Of a stretch of DNA of 54,478 nucleotides, positions 25,559 to 34,764 are shown in pieces. This DNA comes from Bacteroidota bacterium (GTDB taxonomy: Bacteria; Bacteroidota; Bacteroidia; Flavobacteriales_C; GCA-002722245). How positions within the stretch are numbered: the first letter of the stretch is position 1; each line of letters opens with the position of its first letter. The translations under genes and the position numbers were made by a program. The notes beneath the pieces are model-generated. The model searched no databases. It had not been told where the DNA came from and saw nothing but the letters and a program-made list of their open reading frames with translations. Where the stretch lies: the NCBI GenBank assembly GCA_026390935.1, contig JAPLEZ010000150.1:1-54478 (forward strand). Reading direction: 5' to 3'.

Positions 25559-26817
25559 TGCTCCAATAAAATAAAATCACGAATCAGGTGAAAACAGCCT
25601 TTGTAATTTACTAAAGGTAGATTTTTAAAGTTGTCGTTCACGTCGTGGTAAGCGGTGCTTTTGCCTCTGCTGTAAATAAAAATGGCTTTGACTCCTTTGT
25701 TGTAAAAAGGGTAGTGATCGCTATTGGCAGCCTCTCCGCGCTTTTGAATATTAGGCAGGAATTTTTTTTCATCGTTGATTTTTACCAGCAAATTGAATTC
25801 TTTTTCAAATGGTTTTCCGTTGACAACGGTAATGCCATCGCCAGCGTCGCCAATGATGTCCACGTTGATTTGAATTTTAATTTGTTTCAAGGGAAATAGC
25901 GGGTGTATCACATAATATGATGAGCCTAACAGTCCAATTTCCTCGCCTGAAAAAGCAATAAAAGCAATGGAGCATTTGGGACGATTTTCAGAAAAATATT
26001 TTACAAAATTCAGCAGCATTGACGTACCGCTGGCGTTGTCGTTCGCACCTGGAAAATACGTGTTGGCGCCCATTTTGCCTAAGTGATCATAATGAGCGCT
26101 GATGACGATAAACGAATCGGGTTGTTCCAGACCTCTGATGAACCCAACTACGTTTTGTGATTCCATTTTCAGCAATCTTTCGGCTTTAATATTGAGCGTG
26201 ATTTTTTTTGCCTTCGCCTGTATTTTATCCTGAGAAATTTCCAGTGCAGCGTACTCAAATTGTTTTTGTGAAATCGTCCAGGTGAGCTTGCTGTCTTTAA
26301 TTACAACAATCCCTTTAGCTTTAAAGGGATTGAAGATCATTTGTTGCATGAACTCTTTTTGTTCTTTATCATCAATGCCTTGTGCATCAACAACAATAAA
26401 GCATTTGGAGTAATTTCCCGAAGCAAATTTTGCGAGTGCTGATTTGTCGCCCACAATTTTTTTTGTGAGCCACACCAATTTATATGATCCTACTATGGAA
26501 GCCGAGTTGGCATCCACGATATAATCGACGCCGGGTTGCAAAGTTTTTTTATCAATGCGTACTTCCATTTCCGACGGAAAAACAGTAGGCGATAATTTGA
26601 ATTTCTGGAACCATGATTCATTAAATTTTTCAAGATTCGCTTTTTCAAATTCACCGGCAATAAAATTTGCCGCTTTTACATGTCCACTATCTACATAGCC
26701 TCTTCCGGCAAATTCTTTGGAAGTTAATTTTTCAAGTACATTGCTGGTGTATGCACTGTCTTGAGCCGACGCAGAAAGGAAAATGACAGAAGAAAAAAAG
26801 AAAAATATTTTATACAT
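25555..26817 (-). CDS. M28-family zinc peptidase, exported
   Basis: A 420-residue aminopeptidase-type enzyme with a signal peptide (MYKIFFFFSSVIFLSASAQ). The zinc site is complete: His242 (ISAHYDHLG), Asp260 (GANDNASG), Glu292/Glu293 (AFSGEEIGLLG), Asp320 (INVDIIGD) and His368 (NSDHYPF). A protease-associated-like region (~100-210) precedes the catalytic domain. It probably trims peptides in the periplasm. It overlaps its upstream gene by 8 bases and the downstream glycosyltransferase gene by 4, forming a three-gene operon. Confidence 0.9.
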   Translation of the reverse strand: MYKIFFFFSSVIFLSASAQDSAYTSNVLEKLTSKEFAGRGYVDSGHVKAANFIAGEFEKANLEKFNESWFQKFKLSPTVFPSEMEVRIDKKTLQPGVDYIVDANSASIVGSYKLVWLTKKIVGDKSALAKFASGNYSKCFIVVDAQGIDDKEQKEFMQQMIFNPFKAKGIVVIKDSKLTWTISQKQFEYAALEISQDKIQAKAKKITLNIKAERLLKMESQNVVGFIRGLEQPDSFIVISAHYDHLGKMGANTYFPGANDNASGTSMLLNFVKYFSENRPKCSIAFIAFSGEEIGLLGSSYYVIHPLFPLKQIKIQINVDIIGDAGDGITVVNGKPFEKEFNLLVKINDEKKFLPNIQKRGEAANSDHYPFYNKGVKAIFIYSRGKSTAYHDVNDNFKNLPLVNYKGCFHLIRDFILLEQ

Positions 26818-27436
26818 ATCTTCTTTCTAATAATTCCACTAATTCTGTAAGAGCGGTTGATCCTTCTTTCCAGCTGTTTTTACTTTGTAAATCTGATTTG
26901 AGGAAGTTGAATGCTTCTTCTTTGTTGGGGAAAGAATTCAATTTGGTCAATGCTTCATTAAAAGCAAAACTATCGCCTTTGAATAGCTCTTTAGTAAACA
27001 GTATTTTTTGATTGATGTTAACCGCTTTTACCAAATCGCTGATGGGTGATTTCCTGAATTTTCCTGCCAAAGTTTTGTCGGTGGGCGATTCCAGTTTTTC
27101 AGAAATGGTGGTAGCTCTTTGTATGGGTTTTTCAAATGTTTTTTGAGTCACTACTTCTGGTGTAATAGTAGGCTCTTCCTCTTTTTTCATTTCAAAAACA
27201 GATGCTTTTGCCGCTTCTATTTTCTGCTCAGGAAGCTGCTTCAATTTTTCTTCAAAACGAGCTTCTGCTTGCTGTAGTTGCAGGTCGAACTCTTTTTGAA
27301 GTGTTTCTCCTGTTTTTATTTCAGTAGCTAGCACAATCATGTTTTGTGCTAAAACAATTACGTCATCATAACTTGCTGCTTTGCTTAGTTTTCCAAGCAA
27401 ATCAGATAGTTCCTGTTTCTTATTTTTTATCTCCAT
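26810..27436 (-). CDS. Coiled-coil-rich cytosolic protein of unknown function
   Basis: A 208-residue charged protein. The ATG at 27436 (MEIKNKKQELSDLLGKLSKA) is chosen over a frame-open upstream start at 27475, which would crowd the divergent tdk promoter. Residues ~40-85 are Gln/Glu-rich helix (QLQQAEARFEEKLKQLPEQK). The C-terminal ~80 residues (KSPISDLVKAVNINQKILFT, KELFKGDSFAFNEALTKLN) look like a conserved globular domain that I have seen described only as hypothetical in Bacteroidota. No export signal. First gene of the operon with the M28 peptidase. Confidence 0.75.
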   Translation of the reverse strand: MEIKNKKQELSDLLGKLSKAASYDDVIVLAQNMIVLATEIKTGETLQKEFDLQLQQAEARFEEKLKQLPEQKIEAAKASVFEMKKEEEPTITPEVVTQKTFEKPIQRATTISEKLESPTDKTLAGKFRKSPISDLVKAVNINQKILFTKELFKGDSFAFNEALTKLNSFPNKEEAFNFLKSDLQSKNSWKEGSTALTELVELLERRYV

Positions 27437-27490
27437 AACTTTAATTAGCTTCGTAAAAGAGGTCGACAAAGACAAATTTTTTCTTTACAA

Positions 27491-28063
27491 ATGTCCGAAA
27501 ATCATTTCAATAACGCGCCATCTCACAACGGTATTGTAGAAGTAATATGCGGTTCAATGTTTTCGGGTAAAACAGAGGAGCTGATTCGACGTGCGGTGCG
27601 TGAAATCATGAGTAGAAAAAATGTAAAAATTTTCAAACCCGAAATTGATTCTCGCTATTCATCCACGTCAGTGGTGTCGCACAATAGCACTTCTGTCCCT
27701 GCGATAGTAGTAAAGAATGCAAATGATATTTTGTTGCAGGTTGACGGAGCAGAGGTAGTAGCCATTGATGAAGCACAGTTTTTTGATGAGCAATTGGTGG
27801 AAGTTTGTAGAGACCTTGCGAACAAAAAGATTCGAGTGATTGTGGCCGGATTGGATATGGATTATGCAGGGAAGCCTTTCGGACCAATGCCGCAAATGCT
27901 TGCCATTGCTGACGAAATCACAAAGCTTCATGCCATTTGCGTGCAATGCGGGAATCTCGCTAACTTTACCCACCGCAGCAATGGTGAAAAGGAATTGATA
28001 GTGTTAGGCGAAAAAGATAAATATTCCGCATTGTGCAGGGTTTGTTACAACAACCACAAATAG
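27491..28063 (+). CDS. tdk: Thymidine kinase
   Basis: A 190-residue type II thymidine kinase. The P-loop GSMFSGKT is at 21-28, the DEAQFF motif at 93-98 carries the catalytic Glu94, and a four-cysteine zinc ribbon is formed by CVQC and CRVC in the C-terminal third. It phosphorylates thymidine with ATP in nucleoside salvage. The murF-alr gene starts 1 base after its stop. Confidence 0.96.
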   Translation: MSENHFNNAPSHNGIVEVICGSMFSGKTEELIRRAVREIMSRKNVKIFKPEIDSRYSSTSVVSHNSTSVPAIVVKNANDILLQVDGAEVVAIDEAQFFDEQLVEVCRDLANKKIRVIVAGLDMDYAGKPFGPMPQMLAIADEITKLHAICVQCGNLANFTHRSNGEKELIVLGEKDKYSALCRVCYNNHK

Positions 28064-28064
28064 A

Positions 28065-30554
28065 ATGGCGCATCGTAAATACAACATCAGAGATATTCAG
28101 AAAATTGTAGGTGGTAGCGTTATTGCGTTTCACGATGATTTGCCCATTGAAAACCTTTTGATTGATAGTCGTAAAATCACACAAGCTGATAACTCTGTTT
28201 TCTTTGCCATTCAGGGCGATAGGCATGATGGTCACTTGTTTTTGAACGAAGTTTATTTAAGTGGTGTGCGTAATTTTATTGTGTCGAAGGACATTGAAAT
28301 TGCGTCGTTTTCAAATTCAAATATTTTAAAGGTGACGGATGCTGTGGAGGCTTTGCAAACGCTCACAGCATATCACCGCAAGCAATACAAATTTCCTGTT
28401 ATTGGAATTACCGGAAGTAACGGTAAAACCATTGTGAAGGAGTGGTTGTATCAATTGTTACGCAAATCAAAACGCATTGTCCGTAGCCCTAAAAGTTACA
28501 ACTCGCAAATAGGTGTTCCGCTTTCAGTGTGGCTCTGCGAAGACGACTATGATCTTGGAATTTTTGAAGCCGGAATTTCACATGCGGGGGAGATGTCGGC
28601 GCTCAAAAGAATGATAGAGCCAAGTATAGGCGTTTTCACGAATATTGGTCAGGCACACGATGAAAATTTCGACCATTGGGAAGACAAGGTGGAAGAAAAA
28701 ATTAAACTGTTTTACAATTGTGAGGTGCTAATTTACTGCAAGGATTACAAGGCAGTTCATAAAGTTGTGCAGGAGCATGAAATTGTAAAAACCATTCCCA
28801 CTTTCACTTGGTCGCGAACCTCTCGTGCTAATCTGCAAATTGGTAAAATTCAAAAACAAGAAGGCTTTAGCACAATACAAGCAGTGTACAACAATAATTT
28901 TGTGTCGTTGCAAATTCCTTTTTCCGATGAAGCTTCGGTGGAAAATGCAATTCATTGTTGGACGGTCATGCTTTATATGGGTTATGAGCAAGAGGTGATT
29001 GCCGAAAGAATGCTGCTGCTGGCGCCTGTTGCCATGCGTTTGGAACTCAACGCAGGAATTAATAATTGCACCATCATCAACGATACTTATAATTCCGATT
29101 TAGGATCTCTGTCCATTGCTCTCGATTTTATTCATCAGCAAAAACACCACGATAAAAAAACAGTGATTTTGTCGGATATTTTACAAAGCGGACAAGAAGG
29201 AAAGGAGCTGTATGACCATGTTGCCTCACTTTTGAAGGAAAAAAATATTTCGCGCGTGATTGGTGTTGGAGAAGCAATTTCTGCGCAGAGAGGTTCTTTT
29301 GCGCCCATTCAAGCAGAATTTTTTGCAGACACAGCAGCTTTTTTGAAAAGCTTTGATTCCTCGCATTTTCAAAATGAAACAATATTGCTAAAAGGGGCGA
29401 GGGCTTTCGGTTTTGAACAGATCAGCAAAATTTTTCAGCAAAAAATTCACGAAACCATCGTTGAGGTGAATTTGAATGCGCTCATTCATAATCTTAATTT
29501 TTTTCGTTCCAAGCTGGCCCCCACTACTAAGGTGATGGCTATGGTGAAAGCGCTTTCCTACGGGAGTGGAAGTTATGAAATAGCGCAAATTTTGGAGTTT
29601 CACCGCATTGGTTATTTAGGTGTTGCATATATTGATGAAGGTGTTGAGCTCCGCAAAGCCGGAATTAACGTGCCTATCATGATCATGAATCCGCAGTTGC
29701 AAGGTTATGATACCATGATTCATTATCATTTGGAACCTGAGATTTATAGTTTTCGCACCTTCGAGGCATTTGAAACTGCAGTCAATCGCAATTTAAAAGA
29801 CAATGACGCACCTTATCCCATTCACATTAAATTGGATACGGGAATGCATCGTTTAGGCTTTGAGGACAAGGATTTGAATGAATTGATCATCAAGATCAAG
29901 AACAATAAAAAAATAAAAGTACAATCGATTTTTTCACATTTGTCGTCAAGTGATGATTTGAAAGAAAGTGCTTTCACTCGTGGCCAAATCGACTCTTTTC
30001 AAAAGATGAGTGATAAGATCATGGCGCGATTTAATTATTCCATCCTTCGCCATATTTTAAATTCTTCTGGAATTTTCAATTATCCGTACGGGCAATTTGA
30101 GATGGTTCGCTTAGGTATCGGATTGTATGGTGTTGCCTCTGATCCTGGTTATCAGGATAAATTGATGCCGGTGAGCACAGTGAAAACTACCATTTCTCAA
30201 ATTAAAAAGATTCCCGCTGGCGACAGTATTGGATACAACCGCAAAGAAATTGCGAAACAGGAAATGATCATCGCTACAGTGCCCATTGGTTATGCCGATG
30301 GTCTCAGTCGCAAACTCAGCAACCGCAAAGGAAAGATGGTGGTGCATGGCAAACTCGCACCTATCGTAGGGAATGTTTGCATGGATATGACCATGATTGA
30401 TATCACTGAAATTCCTGCAGAAGAAGGGGATGAGGTGATCGTTTTTGGAGAAGGTTATCCTGTAACGGAATACGCGAAAGATATGGGGACTATTCCTTAT
30501 GAAGCATTGACTAGTATTGCAGGAAGAGTGAAGCGGGTATACTATCAAGAATAA
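28065..30554 (+). CDS. MurF-alanine racemase bifunctional protein
   Basis: An 829-residue fusion. The N-terminal MurF part (~1-450) has the ATP loop GITGSNGKT at ~114-122 and NDTYNSDLGSL; it adds D-Ala-D-Ala to the UDP-MurNAc-tripeptide. The C-terminal alanine racemase (~455-829) has the PLP lysine at Lys495 in VKALSYGSG, KLDTGMHRLG, and the catalytic Tyr region in SIGYNRKE. The fusion of the enzyme making D-Ala with the one using D-Ala-D-Ala is common in Bacteroidota. The PLP motif differs from the usual VKANAYGHG. Both halves look intact. Confidence 0.95.
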   Translation: MAHRKYNIRDIQKIVGGSVIAFHDDLPIENLLIDSRKITQADNSVFFAIQGDRHDGHLFLNEVYLSGVRNFIVSKDIEIASFSNSNILKVTDAVEALQTLTAYHRKQYKFPVIGITGSNGKTIVKEWLYQLLRKSKRIVRSPKSYNSQIGVPLSVWLCEDDYDLGIFEAGISHAGEMSALKRMIEPSIGVFTNIGQAHDENFDHWEDKVEEKIKLFYNCEVLIYCKDYKAVHKVVQEHEIVKTIPTFTWSRTSRANLQIGKIQKQEGFSTIQAVYNNNFVSLQIPFSDEASVENAIHCWTVMLYMGYEQEVIAERMLLLAPVAMRLELNAGINNCTIINDTYNSDLGSLSIALDFIHQQKHHDKKTVILSDILQSGQEGKELYDHVASLLKEKNISRVIGVGEAISAQRGSFAPIQAEFFADTAAFLKSFDSSHFQNETILLKGARAFGFEQISKIFQQKIHETIVEVNLNALIHNLNFFRSKLAPTTKVMAMVKALSYGSGSYEIAQILEFHRIGYLGVAYIDEGVELRKAGINVPIMIMNPQLQGYDTMIHYHLEPEIYSFRTFEAFETAVNRNLKDNDAPYPIHIKLDTGMHRLGFEDKDLNELIIKIKNNKKIKVQSIFSHLSSSDDLKESAFTRGQIDSFQKMSDKIMARFNYSILRHILNSSGIFNYPYGQFEMVRLGIGLYGVASDPGYQDKLMPVSTVKTTISQIKKIPAGDSIGYNRKEIAKQEMIIATVPIGYADGLSRKLSNRKGKMVVHGKLAPIVGNVCMDMTMIDITEIPAEEGDEVIVFGEGYPVTEYAKDMGTIPYEALTSIAGRVKRVYYQE

Positions 30555-30655
30555 ATTCCCTATGATCTTTATCAGGTCTCCGTTTGACACTTATATGACA
30601 GACCCCAACATCCTGTTGTGGATATTTGCTACTGAAAAGTTAGCTTTTATCAGCA

Positions 30656-31876
30656 TTGAAAGAATTAAAAATCATAGCGTTCACGCACAAAACCACTGAT
30701 ATTCAGAATATCGGATATCTGCATTTGGACGATGCTCAGCGCGAGGAGCGATTGACGCAACTCAAGGCCAATAGCGGTGTTGAGGAGTTGATGTATCTTT
30801 CTACCTGCAATCGTGTGGAGTTTATTTTTGTTAGTGACGAAGATTTTACTCCTGCTTTCCGATCAAAATTTTTCCTGGCTTTCAATCCTTCTGTTGATGT
30901 GCAATGGATGGAAAAAAATGCTGAGTTCAATGAGGGAGAAGATGCCGTTCACCATTTGATGCGTTTGGCTTCGTCGCTGGATTCTCTCGTAATTGGCGAA
31001 AGGGAAATCATTACCCAGGTGAGGAATGCCTATGAGGAATCTTTAAAATTTGGGTTAACAGGAGATTTGCTTCGTATCGCAATTAAGCACACCATTGAAT
31101 CAGCAAAAGAAATTTATACGCATACCGATATCGCTAAAAATCCTGTTTCTATTGTTTCATTAGCGTATCGTACTTTGCGAGAATTCAACCTGAAAAATGA
31201 CGCCCGCTTCATCTTAATTGGTGCCGGCGAAACCAATACAACGATGGCCAAGTTTTTAAGGAAACATGGCTTTCAAAATTTTTCTGTATACAATCGAACA
31301 TTATCTAAAGCAGAAATACTGGCTAAGCATTTGCAAGGCACAGCATTTTCTTTAGATCAACTGGGCCAAAGAACAGGGGGCTTTGACGTGCTAATTACCT
31401 GCACTGGATCTGAAGATCCTATCGTTAATCAGGAGTTGTACACAACGCTTTTGGCAGGCGAAAAAAGCAAGAAGATCATTATCGATTTAGCCTTACCAAA
31501 CGATATAGAAAAGTCGATTCCAAATAATTTTGCGGTGCATTACATCAACATCGAAGGATTGAAAGAGAAGGCGAAAGAGAACATGCAAAAGCGCGAAAAG
31601 GAATTGACTGTTTGCCATGAAATTTTGGATAAACAATGGGCGGCTTTTCAGGAAGTATATCATGAGCGACAAGTGATCAAGGCCATGCAAAGTGTGCCGC
31701 AAAAGGTGAAGGAAATTCGTCAGCACGCTATCGACAATGTTTTTGCAAAAGAACTTGAAGGTTTGGATGACAATGCAAAAGAAGTGTTGGATAAAGTGCT
31801 GGCCTACATGGAAAAAAAATACATCAGCGGTCCGATGATAATGGCCAAAGAAATTCTGTTGAACAAACCCAATTAA
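30656..31876 (+). CDS. hemA: Glutamyl-tRNA reductase
   Basis: A 406-residue enzyme that reduces glutamyl-tRNA(Glu) to glutamate-1-semialdehyde, the first step of C5 tetrapyrrole synthesis. The catalytic Cys51 is in LSTCNRVE; SLDSLVIGEREI is the tRNA-binding signature; ILIGAGETNTTMAKFL is the NADPH site. The best start is TTG at 30656 (family N-terminus KELKIIAFTHKTT); no ATG is available upstream in frame. It is followed 6 bases later by hemCD, so early heme genes form an operon. Confidence 0.95.
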   Translation: MKELKIIAFTHKTTDIQNIGYLHLDDAQREERLTQLKANSGVEELMYLSTCNRVEFIFVSDEDFTPAFRSKFFLAFNPSVDVQWMEKNAEFNEGEDAVHHLMRLASSLDSLVIGEREIITQVRNAYEESLKFGLTGDLLRIAIKHTIESAKEIYTHTDIAKNPVSIVSLAYRTLREFNLKNDARFILIGAGETNTTMAKFLRKHGFQNFSVYNRTLSKAEILAKHLQGTAFSLDQLGQRTGGFDVLITCTGSEDPIVNQELYTTLLAGEKSKKIIIDLALPNDIEKSIPNNFAVHYINIEGLKEKAKENMQKREKELTVCHEILDKQWAAFQEVYHERQVIKAMQSVPQKVKEIRQHAIDNVFAKELEGLDDNAKEVLDKVLAYMEKKYISGPMIMAKEILLNKPN

Positions 31877-31882
31877 TTTTAC

Positions 31883-33430
31883 GTGCAAAAAGAAATTATA
31901 ATAGGAACCAGAGGCAGTGAACTGGCCTTATGGCAAGCTTATCATGTTAAAGCTGAGCTTGAAAAATTAGGACAAAAAGTTCAACTTAAAATAATTAAAA
32001 CCAGTGGCGACCAAATTCAAAACCTCAGTTTTGATAAAATGGAAGGCAAAGGTTTTTTTACCAAAGAAATTGAAGCAGAACTTTTGGCCAAAACCATTGA
32101 TTTAGCTGTGCATTCGCATAAAGATTTGGAGACTGATCAGCCAGCAGGACTCAAAGTAGCCTGTGTTTCTGAGCGCGAAGATCCTGCAGATATTTTGTTG
32201 ATTTTACCTCAATTTTTTGATCCTTCAAAAAATTTATCTCTCAAAGAAGGAGCTATAGTAGGTACTTCATCGGCGCGCCGAAAGGCCCAATTGACTGCTT
32301 TTCGCAATGATATTGAAATAAGAGATTTGCGTGGAAATGTTCCTACCCGAATTCAAAAATTACGCGATGGCCATTATAGCGCTATTGTTTTAGCAGCAGC
32401 TGGAGTAAAGCGATTGCAAATTGATTTATCAGAATTTAAAGTTGTACGTCCTGATCCTCGCGAGTTTGTTGCAGCGCCTGCTCAAGGAGTTTTAGGTTTG
32501 CAGATTCGTGAAGATGATTTGGAATTGGAAAAAGTATTGCAAGCAATGAATAGTGTGAATGCGGCCAAGGAAATTGCTGTAGAACGTAAAGTGTTGAATC
32601 AATTGGATGGTGGTTGTCAGTTGCCATTGGGAGTGCATTGTATCAAAGAAGGTGGGATGTATAAAGTGTGGGCTGCTTTGGGTAATGGAAAAGGAGTGAA
32701 GAGAGCCTATGCGGAAAACATTAATCACGAAATTTTAGCAGAAAAAATCTTGAAAAAGTTCAAAGTTGAAAGTTCAAAGTTGAAGGTTTTCATTTCAAAA
32801 AAGATCAATGCCGACAGCTTGTTCAATCAACGTTTTTTAGGCGATAATGTAGAGGTGATTGGTGAATCGTTAATTGAGTTTAAAGGCAAAGAATTTTCGG
32901 AAATTCCGAAAAGCAATTGGATATTTTTCACCAGCAGAAATTCTGCTAAATATTTCTTCAAACAAAAATTGGATATAAGCGGAAGAAAAATTGCTTGCGT
33001 TGGAAGTGGCACTTATCAAGAGGTTGCGAAGCACACCAAGCAAATTGATTTCGTGGGTAATGATGTAGACATTAATAAAGTTGGAGTAGAATTTGCGAAA
33101 ATAGTGGGAGGTGAAAAAGTATTATTTCCGGTTTCAGATATCACCAGAGGAACAGTGCAGAAAAATTTTAATGCTGCTCAAGTGATTGATTTCACTACTT
33201 ATGAAACTGTGGAACGCAGCGACTTTTCAATTCCTTTGTGCGATGTTTTGGTGTTTACCAGTCCGTCAAGCGTGAGATCTTTTTTTAAAAAGCATAGCAT
33301 TCAATCAACGCAAAAAGTTGTGGCAATGGGGCCAAGCACCGGGCGAGAGCTGGAGGTGTTTGGCGTAGTAAAATATTCATTGCCAAAAATTACCGGAGAG
33401 TTGGGATTGGTGGATGAGGTGTTGGGGTAG
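31883..33430 (+). CDS. hemCD: Porphobilinogen deaminase-uroporphyrinogen-III synthase fusion
   Basis: A 515-residue fusion with a GTG start. HemC (~1-290) begins IIIGTRGSELALWQAY and has DLAVHSHKDLE, GTSSARRKAQL and the dipyrromethane-cofactor Cys245 in LDGGCQLPLG. HemD (~300-515) shows IFFTSRNSAKYFF, CVGSGTYQEV and VFTSPSSVRSFF. Together they make hydroxymethylbilane and cyclise it to uroporphyrinogen III. The short linker is encoded by a perfect 14-base tandem duplication (32757-32784). Many bacteria keep hemC and hemD separate; fusions occur in Bacteroidota. Confidence 0.94.
   Translation: MQKEIIIGTRGSELALWQAYHVKAELEKLGQKVQLKIIKTSGDQIQNLSFDKMEGKGFFTKEIEAELLAKTIDLAVHSHKDLETDQPAGLKVACVSEREDPADILLILPQFFDPSKNLSLKEGAIVGTSSARRKAQLTAFRNDIEIRDLRGNVPTRIQKLRDGHYSAIVLAAAGVKRLQIDLSEFKVVRPDPREFVAAPAQGVLGLQIREDDLELEKVLQAMNSVNAAKEIAVERKVLNQLDGGCQLPLGVHCIKEGGMYKVWAALGNGKGVKRAYAENINHEILAEKILKKFKVESSKLKVFISKKINADSLFNQRFLGDNVEVIGESLIEFKGKEFSEIPKSNWIFFTSRNSAKYFFKQKLDISGRKIACVGSGTYQEVAKHTKQIDFVGNDVDINKVGVEFAKIVGGEKVLFPVSDITRGTVQKNFNAAQVIDFTTYETVERSDFSIPLCDVLVFTSPSSVRSFFKKHSIQSTQKVVAMGPSTGRELEVFGVVKYSLPKITGELGLVDEVLG
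32757..32784 (+). repeat. 14-base tandem duplication in the HemC-HemD linker
   Basis: AGTTCAAAGTTGAA occurs twice head-to-tail at 32757-32770 and 32771-32784, encoding the FKVESSKLKVF linker. The period is not a multiple of three, so the copies are read in different frames. Confidence 0.9.
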
Positions 33431-33486
33431 AATCTCGCGTGGACGAAATGCTTTTCGACTGCAGTATAGTTGTTAATGCATTGTGT

Positions 33487-33506
33487 GGGCGAAATATTTT
33501 TCGCCC
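33487..33506. repeat. Small palindrome GGGCGAAA/TTTCGCCC
   Basis: An 8-base perfect stem with a 4-base loop, followed by CCTAC. This resembles a short dispersed palindrome that I recall from Bacteroidota intergenic DNA. It lies between the hemCD stop and the bidirectional terminator. Confidence 0.7.
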
Positions 33507-33528
33507 CTACGAGTGTGATAATCACAAT

Positions 33529-33564
33529 AAAAAATCCCGAACAATTTCTCGTCCGGGATTTTTA
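33529..33564. terminator. Bidirectional terminator between hemCD and the DAHP synthase gene
   Basis: AAAAATCCCG (33530-33539) pairs with CGGGATTTTT (33554-33563). The T-run on each strand allows it to end the hemA-hemCD transcript and the convergent DAHP synthase transcript, whose stop codon is 20 bases away. Confidence 0.8.
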
Positions 33565-33583
33565 ATCAACCTTATTTTAAACC

Positions 33584-34687
33584 TTATTTAGCGCTAACTT
33601 CTGGTTTGTCGTTCATCACCAAGTTTTGTCTTCTGATAGACTCCTTGTGCAACAGCTCCAATGATTTTTTCAGAAACTCTTCGCTCAAGCCCATTGCTTT
33701 TCCTAAAGCTACACGTTTGTTAACGATTTCTTCCCAGCGACCAACTTGCAAAATCGTTACTCCGTTTTGTTTTTTGTACTCACCAATTTGTTGAGTCACA
33801 TTCATACGAGTAGCGATGGAGTGGAAAATTTCGTCATCCAATCTGTCGATTTCTCCTCTTAAAGCTTCCAGTTTGTTGCCGAACTCTGCATTGTCAGAAT
33901 TTGGTTTACGGAAAGTCAATGCGCTATACAATTCATTCAAACGATCAGGAGTCACTTGTTGCTTAGCATCACTCCATGCAACAGAAGGAGTAACGTGAGA
34001 TTCAATCATCAATCCCGCCATGTCCAAATCCAATGCTTTTTGAGCAACATATGGAATCAATTCGCGTGTTCCTGCAATGTGTGAAGGATCACAAATAATA
34101 TCAAGGTTAGGATATTGAGTTTTCAATTCAATGGCCATTTCCCAAAGTGGAGCATTTCTGAACGGTGTTTTTTCATAAGATGAAAATCCGCGGTGGATAG
34201 CAGCAATACGATCGATTCCTGCACCAGCCAATCTTTCCATTGCACCAACCCATAAAGCTAAATCGGGGTTGATTGGATTTTTTACCATTACAGGAATGTT
34301 AACGCCTTTTAAAGCATCAGCAATTTCTTGCACAGAGAATGGATTCACGGTAGTACGCGCTCCAACCCATAAAATGTCAACACCATGTTTTAATGCTAAT
34401 TCAACGTGCTCAGCGGTTGCAACTTCAGTGGTTAATAGTAAACCAGTTTCCTGTTTCACTTTTGCCATCCATTCCAAACCAACTTCACCTATTCCTTCAA
34501 ATAAACCCGGACGGGTTCTTGGTTTCCAGATACCAGCTCTAAAGACTTGTGCTTTTCCTGCTTTTGCAATTTCTCTACCTGTAGTCAGCACTTGCTCTTC
34601 TGTTTCAGCACTGCAAGGACCTGCAATGAGCAAAGGTGTTTTTAAACCTAAACCCCAGTCCTTAATTTGTTTCATGTTCTTAATCAT
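33584..34687 (-). CDS. DAHP synthase-chorismate mutase (type II) fusion
   Basis: A 367-residue bifunctional enzyme. Residues ~1-260 form a KDO8P-synthase-like DAHP synthase with LLIAGPCSAETEEQV, FRAGIWKPRTRPG, WVGARTTVNPF and DPSHIAGTRELIPYV. Residues ~275-367 are an AroQ-type chorismate mutase (ALRGEIDRLDDEIF; KESIRRQNLVM). It joins the first shikimate step with the committed step to Phe/Tyr, and the mutase often gives feedback control. An ATG at 34675 (MKQIKDWG) is an equally possible start. A good promoter lies immediately upstream. Confidence 0.94.
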   Translation of the reverse strand: MIKNMKQIKDWGLGLKTPLLIAGPCSAETEEQVLTTGREIAKAGKAQVFRAGIWKPRTRPGLFEGIGEVGLEWMAKVKQETGLLLTTEVATAEHVELALKHGVDILWVGARTTVNPFSVQEIADALKGVNIPVMVKNPINPDLALWVGAMERLAGAGIDRIAAIHRGFSSYEKTPFRNAPLWEMAIELKTQYPNLDIICDPSHIAGTRELIPYVAQKALDLDMAGLMIESHVTPSVAWSDAKQQVTPDRLNELYSALTFRKPNSDNAEFGNKLEALRGEIDRLDDEIFHSIATRMNVTQQIGEYKKQNGVTILQVGRWEEIVNKRVALGKAMGLSEEFLKKSLELLHKESIRRQNLVMNDKPEVSAK

Positions 34688-34707
34688 GGTATAAATATAT
34701 TAGAAGA

Positions 34708-34739
34708 CAAATATCAGTAGAATATTTATCCAAACCAAA
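34708..34739 (-). promoter_or_regulatory. Candidate promoter of the DAHP synthase gene
   Basis: On the minus strand TTTG (complement of 34736-34739) is followed by exactly 20 bases and then GATATTTG (complement of 34708-34715), one mismatch from TANNTTTG. It ends 21 bases before the start codon. Confidence 0.5.
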
Positions 34740-34764
34740 TAAAATTTTAAAAAATCTTTATTGG

